Positions 41,431 through 52,145 of a stretch of DNA of 64,000 nt are shown piece by piece. Each line of letters opens with the position of its first letter. Positions within the stretch are counted from its first letter, which is position 1. Position numbers and translations under genes: made by a program. The notes beneath the pieces are model-generated. The model had not been told where the DNA came from, did not search any database, and saw only the letters and a program-made list of their open reading frames with translations. Source of the DNA: Aquabacterium fontiphilum (lineage in GTDB: Bacteria; Pseudomonadota; Gammaproteobacteria; Burkholderiales; Burkholderiaceae_C); contig NZ_JAAAPN010000006.1 of assembly GCF_009909205.1 (NCBI RefSeq), positions 206,952 to 270,951 on the forward strand, written 5' to 3'.

Positions 41431-41868
41431 TCAGAAGGTGAAATCCTGCAGGGCCTGGGGCATGGGCTCGGCCATCACGGCGGCCTCGTGGGCAGCGTAG
41501 CGTTCGGCGTCCCACAGCTCGAAATGGCTGCCCATGCCGAGCAGCATCACGTCCTTCTGAAGGCCGGCCGCCACCCGCAGCTCGGGCGCCACCAGCACGC
41601 GCGCGGCGCTGTCGATCTCCACATCCTGGGCGTTACCCAGAAAGATGCGCTTCCAGCCAGCCGCCGACATGGGCAGCGCGGCGATCTTGTCGCGGAAGGC
41701 CTCCCACGCAGGGCGCGGGAAGATCATCAGACAGCCGTCAGGGTTCTTGGTGATGGTGAGTTGACCCTCGCACAGGGCCTGCAGCGCGTCGCGATGACGC
41801 ACAGGGACGGCCAGCCGCCCCTTTGCATCCATCGACAGCGCCGAAGCACCTTGGAAGACCAGACTCAC
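41431..41868 (-). CDS. mraZ: transcriptional repressor MraZ
   Basis: MraZ is an AbrB-fold DNA-binding protein that represses its own dcw operon. It has the two tandem MraZ repeats, each with the DAKGRL-type motif ([11 protein letters not shown] near residue 12 and [15 protein letters not shown] near 85). No ATG gives a full-length protein. A GTG at 41868 with GGGG 6 nt upstream gives 145 aa; a GTG at 41880 (149 aa) is the alternative and lies inside an operator repeat. It is the first gene of the dcw cluster. Confidence 0.94.
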   Translation of the reverse strand: MSLVFQGASALSMDAKGRLAVPVRHRDALQALCEGQLTITKNPDGCLMIFPRPAWEAFRDKIAALPMSAAGWKRIFLGNAQDVEIDSAARVLVAPELRVAAGLQKDVMLLGMGSHFELWDAERYAAHEAAVMAEPMPQALQDFTF

Positions 41869-41900
41869 ACAAAACCCCACGAATTTGCACTAAATCCCAC
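41866..41900 (-). promoter_or_regulatory. MraZ operator: four 10-bp GTG-repeats
   Basis: On the minus strand, reading from 41900, the sequence is GTGGGATTTA, GTGCAAATTC, GTGGGGTTTT, then GTGTGAGTCT: four units in exact 10-bp register. MraZ is known to bind direct repeats of the type (G)TGGGN with 5-nt spacers, so units 1 and 3 are canonical and 2 and 4 are degenerate. The array covers the translation start of mraZ itself. Confidence 0.75.
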
Positions 41901-41927
41901 TTTAACCGAGGTCCGGGGTCGAAACAA
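41899..41927 (-). promoter_or_regulatory. candidate dcw promoter
   Basis: A TTGTTT box (41922-41927) and a TAAAGT box (41899-41904) are 17 bp apart on the minus strand. The match to the sigma-70 consensus is partial. The -10 box overlaps the first MraZ repeat, which would suit autorepression, and predicts a start near 41892 and a short leader of about 24 nt to the GTG at 41868. Confidence 0.35.
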
Positions 41928-41992
41928 GGTCAAACACAAAAAAAATGCAATGAAATCAAAGACTTACAAGCGATTCCGGCGCGTTTTTGCTC

Positions 41993-42018
41993 AAAAAAAG
42001 TCCTTATGAATCAAGGAC
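41993..42018 (-). terminator. intrinsic terminator upstream of the dcw cluster
   Basis: On the minus strand, GTCCTT and AAGGAC (6 perfect pairs, extendable by a G-T and an A-T pair) enclose a 7-nt loop and are followed by seven T residues. It points toward mraZ. No minus-strand protein gene lies upstream in the gap, so it must end a non-coding transcript or attenuate one entering the dcw cluster. Confidence 0.7.
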
Positions 42019-42150
42019 CTGGAAAGGGGTCTGGAAGTGGAAGATGAGAAACACCCCGCCATCAGGGGTTGCCCGCATGTGCCCCGGGCCGCCCCCCCAT
42101 GCGGGTGTGGTCCGCCCCCTTGTGCCGGGGATGGCCTGCGTCGGCACCGC
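41993..42150 (-). ncRNA. candidate structured small RNA ending at the terminator
   Basis: Minus-strand RNA from this part of the 813-bp mraZ-thiC gap could fold into consecutive hairpins. The first is an 8-bp perfect stem CCCGCATG/CATGCGGG (42072-42079 with 42098-42105). The second is a 5-bp stem around 42053-42069, and the third is the terminator stem with its T7 tract. The 5' end (about 42150) is a guess and no convincing promoter was found. It does not carry the signature sequences of RNase P RNA. It may instead be an attenuated leader. Supported only by structure. Confidence 0.35.
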
Positions 42151-42204
42151 TGCCTACACTGACCTCAAAGCGATTCAAATTCAGGTCTTCATCCAGGTTT
42201 TGCC

Positions 42205-42432
42205 ATGCGCCCGCTGTTTGCGATCACCCCGCTGCTGGGCCTGCTGCTGTGGTTCGGGGAGCCCGTGACCGACACGGGTGCGAGCCCAGACACGCCCCTT
42301 CTCAGCCATCACGCTCCTCTGGCCGCCTCGTCCGTGGCGGAGCACTCGGTCCGCACCGCCCCGGCTGGCGAAGCCGCACGCGGCGCGCTGAGCGCCCACA
42401 CGCTGCAGACGGTCTGGCGCGCCAACCGCTGA
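42205..42432 (+). CDS. possible small secreted protein
   Basis: The 75-aa open frame begins with a short hydrophobic stretch (about residues 4-17) like a signal peptide or membrane anchor, followed by a low-complexity Ala/Ser/Thr-rich region. No homology is recognised and the ribosome site is weak. It lies alone in the mraZ-thiC gap, upstream of the thiC promoter. It may be a chance frame. Confidence 0.3.
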   Translation: MRPLFAITPLLGLLLWFGEPVTDTGASPDTPLLSHHAPLAASSVAEHSVRTAPAGEAARGALSAHTLQTVWRANR

Positions 42433-42476
42433 CCCGCGCCCTGCGCGCGCGCCGCTGAGGCGCGTCTTGTCCCTGT

Positions 42477-42506
42477 TTGCGATCCGGCCACGCAGCGCGC
42501 TACACT
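42477..42506 (+). promoter_or_regulatory. candidate thiC operon promoter
   Basis: TTGCGA (42477-42482) and TACACT (42501-42506) are separated by 18 bp and lie just upstream of the TPP aptamer, so transcription would begin near 42513, at the start of the riboswitch. The position supports the call more than the moderate consensus match does. Confidence 0.5.
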
Positions 42507-42514
42507 GCGCACTG

Positions 42515-42610
42515 CTCCGGGGTGTGCCCCGCGTGCCTGGCACGCGACGGCGCTGAGATGGTCTGACCAAACCCGCTGAACTTGATCCGGTTCATACCGG
42601 CGGAAGAAGA
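42515..42610 (+). promoter_or_regulatory. TPP riboswitch (THI element)
   Basis: The aptamer is recognised from the conserved thi-box pieces in order: TCCGGGGTG, GCTGAGATGG, ACCCGCTGAACTTGATCCGG and TTCATACCGGCGGAAGAAG. Thiamin pyrophosphate binds between the pyrimidine- and pyrophosphate-sensing helices and shuts off expression. It precedes thiC by 84 bp and controls the thi operon. Confidence 0.95.
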
Positions 42611-42624
42611 GCTGTCCTGCCTGA

Positions 42625-44634
<2,010 letters not shown>

Positions 44635-44637
44635 GCC

Positions 44638-45771
44638 ATGTGCACCGCAACCGTGGGAGCCGACCCGCTGACGGCACCCGAGGCACCGCGCCTGCGCATC
44701 GGCATCGCGGGGGCGGGCCTGCTGGGCCGGCTGCTGGCGTGGACGCTCAGCCAGGCCGGGCATCAGGTCTCGGTCTTTGACCCGGCGCCCGGCCCGGGGC
44801 CGCAGTTCGACGGCCATCAGGCTGCGGGCTTCACGGCCGCGGGCATGCTGAGCCCGCTGGCCGAACTGGAGCACGCCGACCCCGAGGTGGCTCACCTGGG
44901 TTGGCGCGCGCTGGGCCGCTGGCGCGACATCGTGGCCGCGCTGGGCCAGGCCGGCCCCCACCAGCCGCACTTCCGCGAGGCCGGCAGCCTGCTGGTGGCC
45001 CACGGGCCGGATCTGGGCAGCGCCCGGCGCGTGCTCGACCGGCTGAACCATGCACGGCAGGCCGACTGGGCGGCACCCGAACCCCTCGCCCCCGATGCGC
45101 TGGCAGACCTCGAACCGTCTCTGCACAGCGCAGGCGGCCCCTTGCACGCCTGGCTTCTGCCCGGCGAGGGCCAGATCGACACCGTGGCCACCCTGCAGGC
45201 CCTGCACGACCGCGCCTTCGCGGCAGAGTGGCACTGGGGACAGACGGTGACCGCCGTGGCGCCCGGCGAGCTCACGCTGGCCGATGGCTCGCTCTGCGCG
45301 GTGGACTGGGCCATCGACGTGCGCGGCACAGGCGCGCGGGATGCGCTGCCGGTGCGCGGCGTGCGGGGCGAACTGGTCTGGCTGCATGCGCCCGGGCTGG
45401 TGCTGCACCGGCCCATCCGGCTGCTGCACCCGCGCCACCGCGTCTACATCGTTCCCCGCCCGGGTGACCGCGTGCTCGTGGGCGCCAGCGAACTGGAAAG
45501 CGAAGACCGGTCACCCATGTCGCTGCGCAGCGCCGTCGAGCTGATGGCGGCAGCCCACAGCATCCTGCCGGATCTGGCCGAGGCCCGCATCCTGCGCATG
45601 GACACCAACCTGCGCCCGGCCCTGCCCGATCACCGCCCGCGCACCCACGTCGAACCGGGGCTCTTGCGCATCAACGGCCTGTACCGCCATGGCTGGCTGA
45701 TGGCGCCCGCGCTGGTCGATGACGCCCTGGTCCAGATGCAGGCTCTGTGCCGCCTGGCCACCTCACCATGA
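44638..45771 (+). CDS. thiO: FAD-dependent glycine oxidase ThiO
   Basis: ThiO oxidises glycine to dehydroglycine (iminoacetate) for thiazole synthesis. The 377-aa protein has a dinucleotide-binding loop IGIAGAGLLGRLLA (residues about 20-33) and a DAO-family FAD domain. The C-terminal block with YIVPRPGDRVLVGASELESED and INGLYRHGWLMAPAL is characteristic of ThiO. It begins 3 bp after thiC and overlaps thiS (ATGA). The gene set thiO+thiG is the aerobic alternative to thiH. Confidence 0.93.
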   Translation: MCTATVGADPLTAPEAPRLRIGIAGAGLLGRLLAWTLSQAGHQVSVFDPAPGPGPQFDGHQAAGFTAAGMLSPLAELEHADPEVAHLGWRALGRWRDIVAALGQAGPHQPHFREAGSLLVAHGPDLGSARRVLDRLNHARQADWAAPEPLAPDALADLEPSLHSAGGPLHAWLLPGEGQIDTVATLQALHDRAFAAEWHWGQTVTAVAPGELTLADGSLCAVDWAIDVRGTGARDALPVRGVRGELVWLHAPGLVLHRPIRLLHPRHRVYIVPRPGDRVLVGASELESEDRSPMSLRSAVELMAAAHSILPDLAEARILRMDTNLRPALPDHRPRTHVEPGLLRINGLYRHGWLMAPALVDDALVQMQALCRLATSP

Positions 45772-46001
45772 ACCCGACCGCTACCACCCTCACCGTCCAC
45801 ACCGATGCCGGCCCACTGGCCTTGCCAGCTGGCGCCACCCTGGCCGATGCCGTCCACGCCTTGTGGCCCGCGCCGGACGCCGACACGCGCAGCGTAGCCA
45901 CCGCCGTCAACGGCTGCTTCGTGCCGCGCGAGGCCCGCGCCACCCATCTGCTGCACGAGGGCGACCACGTGCTGTGCTTTTCACCGATCACCGGAGGCTG
46001 A
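45768..46001 (+). CDS. thiS: sulfur carrier protein ThiS
   Basis: The 77-aa ubiquitin-like protein ends in the Gly-Gly motif (SPITGG) that is thiocarboxylated to carry sulfur to thiazole synthase. The internal VNGCFVPREARATHLLHEGD matches the ThiS fold pattern. The ATG at 45768 overlaps the thiO stop; a start 7 codons earlier is less likely. It lies 4 bp before thiG, its partner. The adenylyltransferase ThiF is not in the window. Confidence 0.94.
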   Translation: MNPTATTLTVHTDAGPLALPAGATLADAVHALWPAPDADTRSVATAVNGCFVPREARATHLLHEGDHVLCFSPITGG

Positions 46002-46005
46002 CACC

Positions 46006-46821
46006 ATGGCCCCTACCTTCGCTACCGATGACCGCTGGCGCATCGGCGACACCGTGTTGCGCAGTCGCTTTCTGCTTGGCACGGCCGGCTACCCTTCGCC
46101 CGAGGTGCTGCGCGAAGCCATTCTTTCGTCGGGCACTGAGGTGCTGACGCTGGGTCTCAAACGCACCCTGGGCACCACCGGCCAGGACAACGGCCACGTG
46201 CAGATGATCCGCGACACCGCGCACCAGCAAGGCGCACACCTGTTGCCCAACACCGCGGGCTGCCGCAGCGCACGCGAGGCCATCACCCTGGCCCACATGG
46301 CGCGCGAGCTGTTGGGCACGCACTGGATCAAGCTGGAGGTGGTCGGCGACGAGCAGACCCTGCAGCCTGACCCGGTCGAGCTGGTCGCGGCCGCACGCCA
46401 GCTCGTGGCCGATGGCTTCGAGGTGCTGCCCTACTGCACGGACGACCTGGTCAGCGCTCATCGCCTGGTCGATGCGGGCTGCCGCATCCTGATGCCCTGG
46501 GCTGCGCCCATCGGCTCCGGACTGGGCCTGCTCAACCCCTGGGCGCTGCGCACGCTGCGCGCGCGGCTGCCGCAGGTCACGCTCATCGTCGACGCAGGCC
46601 TTGGCGCGCCCTCGCATGCGGCCACAGCGATGGAGCTGGGCATGGATGCCGTGTTGCTGAACTCGGCCGTGTCTCAGGCGCGCGAGCCCGTGCGCATGGC
46701 GGCGGCCTTCCGCGATGCCGTTCAGGGGGGCCGAGCCGGCTACCTTGCCGGCCTGATGTCGACCAGCGATGTGGCCGTGGCCACCACGCCGGTCAGTGGC
46801 CAACCCTTTGTCTTGCTGTGA
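46006..46821 (+). CDS. thiG: thiazole synthase
   Basis: ThiG condenses deoxyxylulose phosphate, dehydroglycine and sulfur from ThiS thiocarboxylate into the thiazole ring. The 271-aa TIM-barrel protein has SRFLLGTAGYPS, LLPNTAGCRSAREAI, the active-site Lys in HWIKLEVVGDEQTLQPD, and the phosphate-binding LMPWAAPIGSGLGLLN and DAGLGAPSHAA. Length is normal. Its stop shares a base with the next start. Confidence 0.97.
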   Translation: MAPTFATDDRWRIGDTVLRSRFLLGTAGYPSPEVLREAILSSGTEVLTLGLKRTLGTTGQDNGHVQMIRDTAHQQGAHLLPNTAGCRSAREAITLAHMARELLGTHWIKLEVVGDEQTLQPDPVELVAAARQLVADGFEVLPYCTDDLVSAHRLVDAGCRILMPWAAPIGSGLGLLNPWALRTLRARLPQVTLIVDAGLGAPSHAATAMELGMDAVLLNSAVSQAREPVRMAAAFRDAVQGGRAGYLAGLMSTSDVAVATTPVSGQPFVLL

Positions 46822-48458
46822 TGCACGCCAATCCCATCCAACCCCCCGTGGTCTGGCACATCGCCGGCCTGGACACCGCTGGCGGCGCTGGCCTGAGCGC
46901 TGACCAGCGCGCCAGTGACGCCATGGGCGTGCATGGCTGCCCGGTGGCGGCAGCCCTCACGGCCCAGAACTCCCACACCGTCACCCATGTGGCGCCCGTG
47001 GATGCGGCGACGCTGAACGCCCAGCTTGCGGCGCTGGCCGACGACCTGCCGCCCGCGGCCATCAAGACGGGCTTGCTGGGCAGCGTGGCCACCATCGAGC
47101 TGGTAGCCCGGTGGGTGGACCAGTTGCGGCGAGACGCCCAGCCGGTGGCCCTGGTCGTGGATCCGGTGCTCAAGGCCTCCGCTGGCGGGGTGCCCTTTGC
47201 CGATGCCGCCGTGCGCCAGGCCCTGCGCGCCGAATTGCTGCCGCGTGCCACGGTCATCACGCCCAACCGCGCCGAGGCCTACGCGCTGGTACATGGCGAG
47301 CCGCCCTCTTCATCGATTCCCCGTGAGCACGTGCCTGCTCTGGCACGGGCCCTCCAAGCGATGGGGGCGCAAGCCGTGGTGGTCACCGGCGGCGACAGCG
47401 CCGATGGCATGCACTGCCTGGACTGGCTGCAGACGCCCCACGCCAGTGGCTGGCTGGCTGCGCCGCGCGTGCCCACGCTGCACCACCACGGCACCGGTTG
47501 CACCTTTGCCTCGGCCGTGGCAGCCGGGCTGGCGCTGGGCCATGTGGCTGCCGACGCCGTGGTGCTGGCCCGCATGCTCACCCACCATGCGCTGATGCAC
47601 GCCCACGCTGCCGGGGCCGGTCCCGGCCCGGTGATGGCCCGGCCCGGCTTCGCGCATGGGCCACAGGCCGGCGGGGCACCGCTACCTTGGCTCGGCCTGG
47701 GCGAGGCACTGCCCTGGCAACTCACCGTTCCCAACGACGCCGCCAGGCCCCATCTGTTCCGACCCTACACGCCGCCCAGCGACCGGCTGTACGGGATCGT
47801 CGCCGACGGACCGCAGTTGCGCGCCGTGTTGCATGCGGGGCTGCGCTGCGTCCAACTGCGTCACAAAGCCGTCGAGGGCCTGGGAGGCCATCTGCGCCTG
47901 GCGATCGAGGCCGCTGCCGACACAGGCGCGCAGCTGTTCATCAACGACCACTGGCGCGCGGCACTCGATGCCGAGCCGCCCACACAGACCGCCGATGGCT
48001 ATCGCCTGGGCCTGCATCTCGGCCAGGAAGATCTGTTGGCGCTGGACGAAGCCGCGGTCGCCACGTTGCTGGCGCGGCGAGACGAGGTGATGCTGGGCTT
48101 GAGCTCGCACAGCGTGTGGGAACTGGCGCGCGCCGCCGGCTGTGGCGCCAGCTACATTGCCTGCGGCCCGCTGCTGCCAACCACGACCAAAGACATGCCC
48201 TGGCGCCCGCAGGGCGTTGGCAACCTGCGCTGGTGGGTGGCGCACAGCCCCGTGCCGGTGGTAGGCATCGGTGGCCTGCTGACGCCCGACGACCTGCGGG
48301 CCCATGCCACAGGCGGCGCGGCGGCGCTGTGCGTGGTGCGGGCACTGCACGGCGCAGGCGCGGCGCTGCAAGCCCGCGTTCAGGACCTGCAGCACGCCGT
48401 GGCAGACGGCGCCCATGCATTGACAGGATGTCCGCCACTGCCCCATCCGGTGCGCTGA
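46821..48458 (+). CDS. thiDE: bifunctional HMP-phosphate kinase / thiamin-phosphate synthase (ThiD-ThiE fusion)
   Basis: This 545-aa fusion covers the last two steps before thiamin phosphate. Residues about 1-265 are a ribokinase-fold ThiD (IAGLDTAGGAGLSAD, KTGLLG, DPVLKASAGG, HGTGCTFASAVAAGLA), phosphorylating hydroxymethylpyrimidine phosphate. A linker of about 40 residues leads to a ThiE domain (about 310-530) with VQLRHK, FINDHW, LHLGQED, CGPLLPTTTK and VGIGGL, joining pyrimidine and thiazole. The preferred ATG at 46821 overlaps the thiG stop; a GTG one codon earlier is possible. Confidence 0.95.
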   Translation: MHANPIQPPVVWHIAGLDTAGGAGLSADQRASDAMGVHGCPVAAALTAQNSHTVTHVAPVDAATLNAQLAALADDLPPAAIKTGLLGSVATIELVARWVDQLRRDAQPVALVVDPVLKASAGGVPFADAAVRQALRAELLPRATVITPNRAEAYALVHGEPPSSSIPREHVPALARALQAMGAQAVVVTGGDSADGMHCLDWLQTPHASGWLAAPRVPTLHHHGTGCTFASAVAAGLALGHVAADAVVLARMLTHHALMHAHAAGAGPGPVMARPGFAHGPQAGGAPLPWLGLGEALPWQLTVPNDAARPHLFRPYTPPSDRLYGIVADGPQLRAVLHAGLRCVQLRHKAVEGLGGHLRLAIEAAADTGAQLFINDHWRAALDAEPPTQTADGYRLGLHLGQEDLLALDEAAVATLLARRDEVMLGLSSHSVWELARAAGCGASYIACGPLLPTTTKDMPWRPQGVGNLRWWVAHSPVPVVGIGGLLTPDDLRAHATGGAAALCVVRALHGAGAALQARVQDLQHAVADGAHALTGCPPLPHPVR

Positions 48459-48547
48459 AACCGGCAAGCGACGCGTGCCCGGGAAGTGATCCCCCCTTGT
48501 TTCAGGGGCCTGGCGACGTGAGATTCGCACGCGCCGGGCGGGGCGCC

Positions 48548-48563
48548 ACGGGATAACCCGTTT
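48548..48563 (+). terminator. weak hairpin after the thi operon
   Basis: ACGGG and CCCGT pair around an ATAA loop and are followed by TT, 90 bp after thiDE. The stem is short and the T-run minimal, so it is only a possible terminator between thiDE and the next kinase gene. Confidence 0.3.
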
Positions 48564-48623
48564 CGCCCATTTAATGCCCCGCATTCATACTGGACGCAGG
48601 CCTGAAGCCGCCCACTCTGTCCC

Positions 48624-50450
48624 ATGAATGCCCCGCCCGCCGCCAACCAGAACTGGACGCGCCATGTCCACGCTGCGCGGACGCGCATGCTGTTCTCGCA
48701 TCTGCCTTTTGCCGCGCCCATGGGCGCTGGATTGGCAGTTCTGCTGCTGGTCTATGTTCACGCGCTCTATCCCTCGGTGCTGACGCCGTGGTCCATCGCA
48801 TGGGGCGCCACGACCTTCCTCATCGAATGCGGTGCGGGCCTGCATGCCGTGATGTACCTCCGCTCCCGCAAGCGCCATGCGCGTGCGTGGCGCGAGCGGC
48901 TCATCCTGATCACGGGGCTCACCGGCGTGATCTGGGCGCTGGCGGTCTGGGCCCTGCCCCTGCACCAACACCTCGAACTGCGCGCCACGCTGGTGGGCGC
49001 CACGCTGGGCGTGGCCGCTTGCGGCGCGTTCATGTTCACCGCTGACCGTCTGCTCGCCCGGCTGTTCTTCGTGCCCATCGGGCTGTCGCTGGCCATGTTC
49101 TGCATCTCGCTGGGTGATGTGCGCGGGCTGTTCGGGCTGGTCATCGTGACGGGCTTCATGGGCGTGTTCTGGGTGGCCGCCAACCGCTCGCACCGCCGCA
49201 TCGGCGAGCTGCTGCGGCTGCGTTATGAAAGCGAGCACCTCGCCACGCTGCGCGCCGCGGCGCTCGACGAGGCGGGGCAGCTGGCCAAGGCCAAGGACAT
49301 GTTCCTGGCCACCATGAGCCACGAGATGCGCACCCCCCTGCACGGCATCCTCGGCCTGTCGCGCATGCTGCACCAGCAGGCCAACGACGCCACCACCCGG
49401 GAGCAGCTGGGCCTGATCCAGTCGGCCGGCACGCATCTGCTCGGCGTGATCAATGACGTGCTGGACCTGTCTCGTCTTCAGGCGCGCCGCCTGGCGCTTC
49501 AGACTGGGCCCGTGGACCTGCCTGCACTCGCGCACGAGGTCACCGCCCTTGCTGGTGCGCAGGCCGCCTCGCGCAGCAGCGCCCTGGATATCCGGTGCGA
49601 GATCGGGCCCGAGGTGCCGCAGTGGGTCACGGCCGATGCACACCGCCTGCGTCAGGTGCTGATCAACCTGATGGGCAACGCGGTCAAGTTCACCCCGCGC
49701 GGCAGCATCTGCCTGCGCATCACAGCCGACACCCCACCACCCCGCCAGGGCCAGGTCGCGCTGCACTTTCAGGTCATCGACACCGGCATCGGCATCCCGG
49801 CCAGCGAGCAGGCCCGGATCTTCGAGCCCTTCCACCAACTCAACGCCGAAGGCCAGCCCCACGCGGGAACAGGCCTGGGCCTGAGCATCTCATCGCAGAT
49901 CGCCCAGGCCATGGGCGGCACGCTGACCTGCCAGAGCGAGCCCGGACAGGGCAGCACCTTCAGCCTGTGGGTGGCGCTGCCTCAGGCCCATGCGCCGGCC
50001 GACGTCACGCCGACTTCCACCCCGCCGACGCGGGTCACGGCTGCTGCCGCGCATGTGCTGCTGGTGGAAGACAACCCGATCAACACCATCGTGGCCAAAG
50101 CGGCACTGGAGCAGCTGGGCCTGGGCGTGACCGCACTGGAAAACGGTCGCCAGGCCGTCGAGTGGCTGGCCATGCACCAGGCCGACCTCGTGCTCATGGA
50201 CTGCTTCATGCCCGAGATGAACGGCCTGGAGGCCACCCGGCGCATCCGCGAGCGAGAGCAGCGGTTGCAGGTGTCCCAGCCGGTGCCCATCATCGCGCTG
50301 ACGGCCAGCACCGAACCGGCCGACCGCACGGCCTGCGCGCAGGCCGGCATGAACGGGTTCCTGGCCAAGCCCTTTACCAGCGAAGAGTTGACGCAGGTGC
50401 TCTCGCACCACCTGGGGCAGGCGCTGCCCTGCGAGCCCAGCCTGAGTTGA
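48624..50450 (+). CDS. hybrid sensor histidine kinase/response regulator
   Basis: The 608-aa protein has five or six membrane segments in residues about 25-190, a linker helix, and a HisKA domain with His233 in ATMSHEMRTPLHG. The ATPase domain has LINLMGNAVKFTPRG, DTGIGIPASE and GTGLGLSI, and a C-terminal receiver (about 475-600) has Asp526 in LVLMDCFMPEMNG and Lys in LAKPF. This resembles BarA/RpfC-type hybrids without an Hpt domain. No sensory domain other than the membrane region and no partner regulator are next to it. Signal unknown. Confidence 0.93.
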   Translation: MNAPPAANQNWTRHVHAARTRMLFSHLPFAAPMGAGLAVLLLVYVHALYPSVLTPWSIAWGATTFLIECGAGLHAVMYLRSRKRHARAWRERLILITGLTGVIWALAVWALPLHQHLELRATLVGATLGVAACGAFMFTADRLLARLFFVPIGLSLAMFCISLGDVRGLFGLVIVTGFMGVFWVAANRSHRRIGELLRLRYESEHLATLRAAALDEAGQLAKAKDMFLATMSHEMRTPLHGILGLSRMLHQQANDATTREQLGLIQSAGTHLLGVINDVLDLSRLQARRLALQTGPVDLPALAHEVTALAGAQAASRSSALDIRCEIGPEVPQWVTADAHRLRQVLINLMGNAVKFTPRGSICLRITADTPPPRQGQVALHFQVIDTGIGIPASEQARIFEPFHQLNAEGQPHAGTGLGLSISSQIAQAMGGTLTCQSEPGQGSTFSLWVALPQAHAPADVTPTSTPPTRVTAAAAHVLLVEDNPINTIVAKAALEQLGLGVTALENGRQAVEWLAMHQADLVLMDCFMPEMNGLEATRRIREREQRLQVSQPVPIIALTASTEPADRTACAQAGMNGFLAKPFTSEELTQVLSHHLGQALPCEPSLS

Positions 50451-50451
50451 G

Positions 50452-50940
50452 TCAGTTGAGGCTGGCGCCGCCCAGCCCGCCCTCGTCCAGCCACTGGCGC
50501 AGCGTGCGCACCATGTCGCGGTCGTTGTGCAGCCAGGCGTTGTGCCGGTAGTCGTTGTAGTAGGCCTCTTCGGCGGTCTGCTCAGCCAGGGCCTCGTAGA
50601 CAAAGCGCAGCACCATCTGGCCCGGCTGCGGCTCCTCGATGTTCAGCGTCAGCCGGATCGGCGCCGTGTCGCCATGCGCCTGCGGCGTGAACACCAGCCG
50701 CTGCTCAAACTGGGCATGCACCTCGTCTTGCAACACATGCGGCCCGAAGTAAAGGGTACGACGGTAAACACCAGGCGCCGCCTCGAACCAGTCACAGCGC
50801 TCCGGCCCCATCGGGAAACGCTGCGGGTTGTGCACCCGCTGCATCAGCCCGGCCCACAGTTGCGCGCGGCTGAAAGCCGGTGCCATCAGGTCGATGGCGG
50901 TTTGCGGAGCGTTGATTTCGATGACGTGTTCGAAGCGCAT
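50452..50940 (-). CDS. SRPBCC / DUF1857-like protein
   Basis: The 162-aa soluble protein starts RFEHVIEINAP and has alternating strands with a long C-terminal helix, the START/SRPBCC ligand-binding layout. The best match by pattern is the DUF1857 (AtaL-like) group. The start at 50940 is chosen over one 12 codons upstream because it matches the domain start. It is convergent with the hybrid kinase (1 bp between stops). Ligand and role are unknown. Confidence 0.7.
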   Translation of the reverse strand: MRFEHVIEINAPQTAIDLMAPAFSRAQLWAGLMQRVHNPQRFPMGPERCDWFEAAPGVYRRTLYFGPHVLQDEVHAQFEQRLVFTPQAHGDTAPIRLTLNIEEPQPGQMVLRFVYEALAEQTAEEAYYNDYRHNAWLHNDRDMVRTLRQWLDEGGLGGASLN

Positions 50941-51059
50941 GGGTGCAAGCTTAACGTGACGCAATGCGCCGCGCACGTCAACCTGATTCGCATAAGGTCA
51001 GCACGGTCACGCGCGTGGCGCACTAAACTCACGCCATCGCGCTCACAAGGCCCCCAGAC

Positions 51060-52145
51060 ATGTCCCAGTGCTCCACACCCGCCCAGACCGCCGCCCCCGC
51101 TGCCCAGCCCATCCAGCTGGTGAAGAAGCCGGTGCTCAACAGCCATGGCTGTGGCGGCGACTGCACCGACCCCGATTTCGCCAACGGTCGCTGGCCGCGC
51201 GCCAAGGTGCTCGAACTGTTCAATCTGCCGTTCAACGACCTGCTGTGGCAGGCCCAGCAGGTTCACCGCGCGCACTGGGATGCCAATGAGATCGAACACG
51301 CCACGCTGTTGTCGGTGAAAACCGGCGGCTGCCCGGAAGACTGCGGCTACTGCCCCCAATCGGCCAGCTACGACACGGGTGTCGAGGCCAGCAAGCTGAT
51401 GTCGCCCGAGCAGGTGCGCGAGGCCGTGATCGCGGCCCGCGATGCCGGTGCGAGCCGCTTCTGCATGGGGGCGGCCTGGCGCGCACCCAAGGACCGCGAC
51501 ATCGAGAAGGTGGCCGAGTTGATCGGCGTGATCAAGCAGGAGGGCCTGGAGGCCTGCTGCACCCTGGGCATGCTGACCGACACGCAGGCGCAGTCACTCA
51601 AGGCCGCCGGCCTGGACTACTACAACCACAACCTCGACACCGCACCCGAGCTGTACGGCGACATCATCACCACGCGCGACCTGCAAGACCGGCTTGACAC
51701 GCTGGAGCACGTCCGCAAGGCCAACCTGAAGGTGTGCAGCGGCGGCATCGTCGGCATGGGCGAGACACGTGAGGGCCGCGCCGGCTTGATCGCCCAGTTG
51801 GCCAACCTGCCCACCTACCCTGAATCCGTGCCCATCAACGACCTGGTGCGCGTGCCCGGCACACCCCTGGCCGACACCCCGCAGCTCGATCCGCTGGAGT
51901 TCGTGCGCACCATTGCCGTGGCCCGCATCACCATGCCCAAGGCCCGCGTGCGCCTGTCGGCTGGTCGCCAGCAGATGAGCGAGGCCGTGCAGGCGATGTG
52001 CTTCCTGGCAGGTGCCAACTCGATCTTCTACGGCGACAAGCTGCTGACCACCGGCAACCCCGAGTTCGATGCCGATCAGGCGCTGATGGCCAAGCTCGGC
52101 CTGCGCAGCGGCAAGGCCGTCACCGCCCGGGCCGACGCGGCCTGA
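51060..52145 (+). CDS. bioB: biotin synthase
   Basis: BioB is a radical-SAM enzyme that inserts sulfur into dethiobiotin. The 361-aa protein has the SAM-cluster motif [11 protein letters not shown] (Cys-x3-Cys-x2-Cys, residues about 92-102) and ligands for the second [2Fe-2S] cluster. Conserved blocks are [21 protein letters not shown] and [18 protein letters not shown]. An Ala/Pro-rich N-terminal extension of about 30 residues precedes the core. No other bio genes are in the window. Confidence 0.97.
   Translation: MSQCSTPAQTAAPAAQPIQLVKKPVLNSHGCGGDCTDPDFANGRWPRAKVLELFNLPFNDLLWQAQQVHRAHWDANEIEHATLLSVKTGGCPEDCGYCPQSASYDTGVEASKLMSPEQVREAVIAARDAGASRFCMGAAWRAPKDRDIEKVAELIGVIKQEGLEACCTLGMLTDTQAQSLKAAGLDYYNHNLDTAPELYGDIITTRDLQDRLDTLEHVRKANLKVCSGGIVGMGETREGRAGLIAQLANLPTYPESVPINDLVRVPGTPLADTPQLDPLEFVRTIAVARITMPKARVRLSAGRQQMSEAVQAMCFLAGANSIFYGDKLLTTGNPEFDADQALMAKLGLRSGKAVTARADAA

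Noticed and set aside
42019..42511. Looked for RNase P RNA, 6S RNA or a tRNA in the mraZ-thiC gap
   Set aside because: None of the universal RNase P RNA segments or a tRNA cloverleaf was found; only the structured region and terminator remain as evidence for a small RNA.
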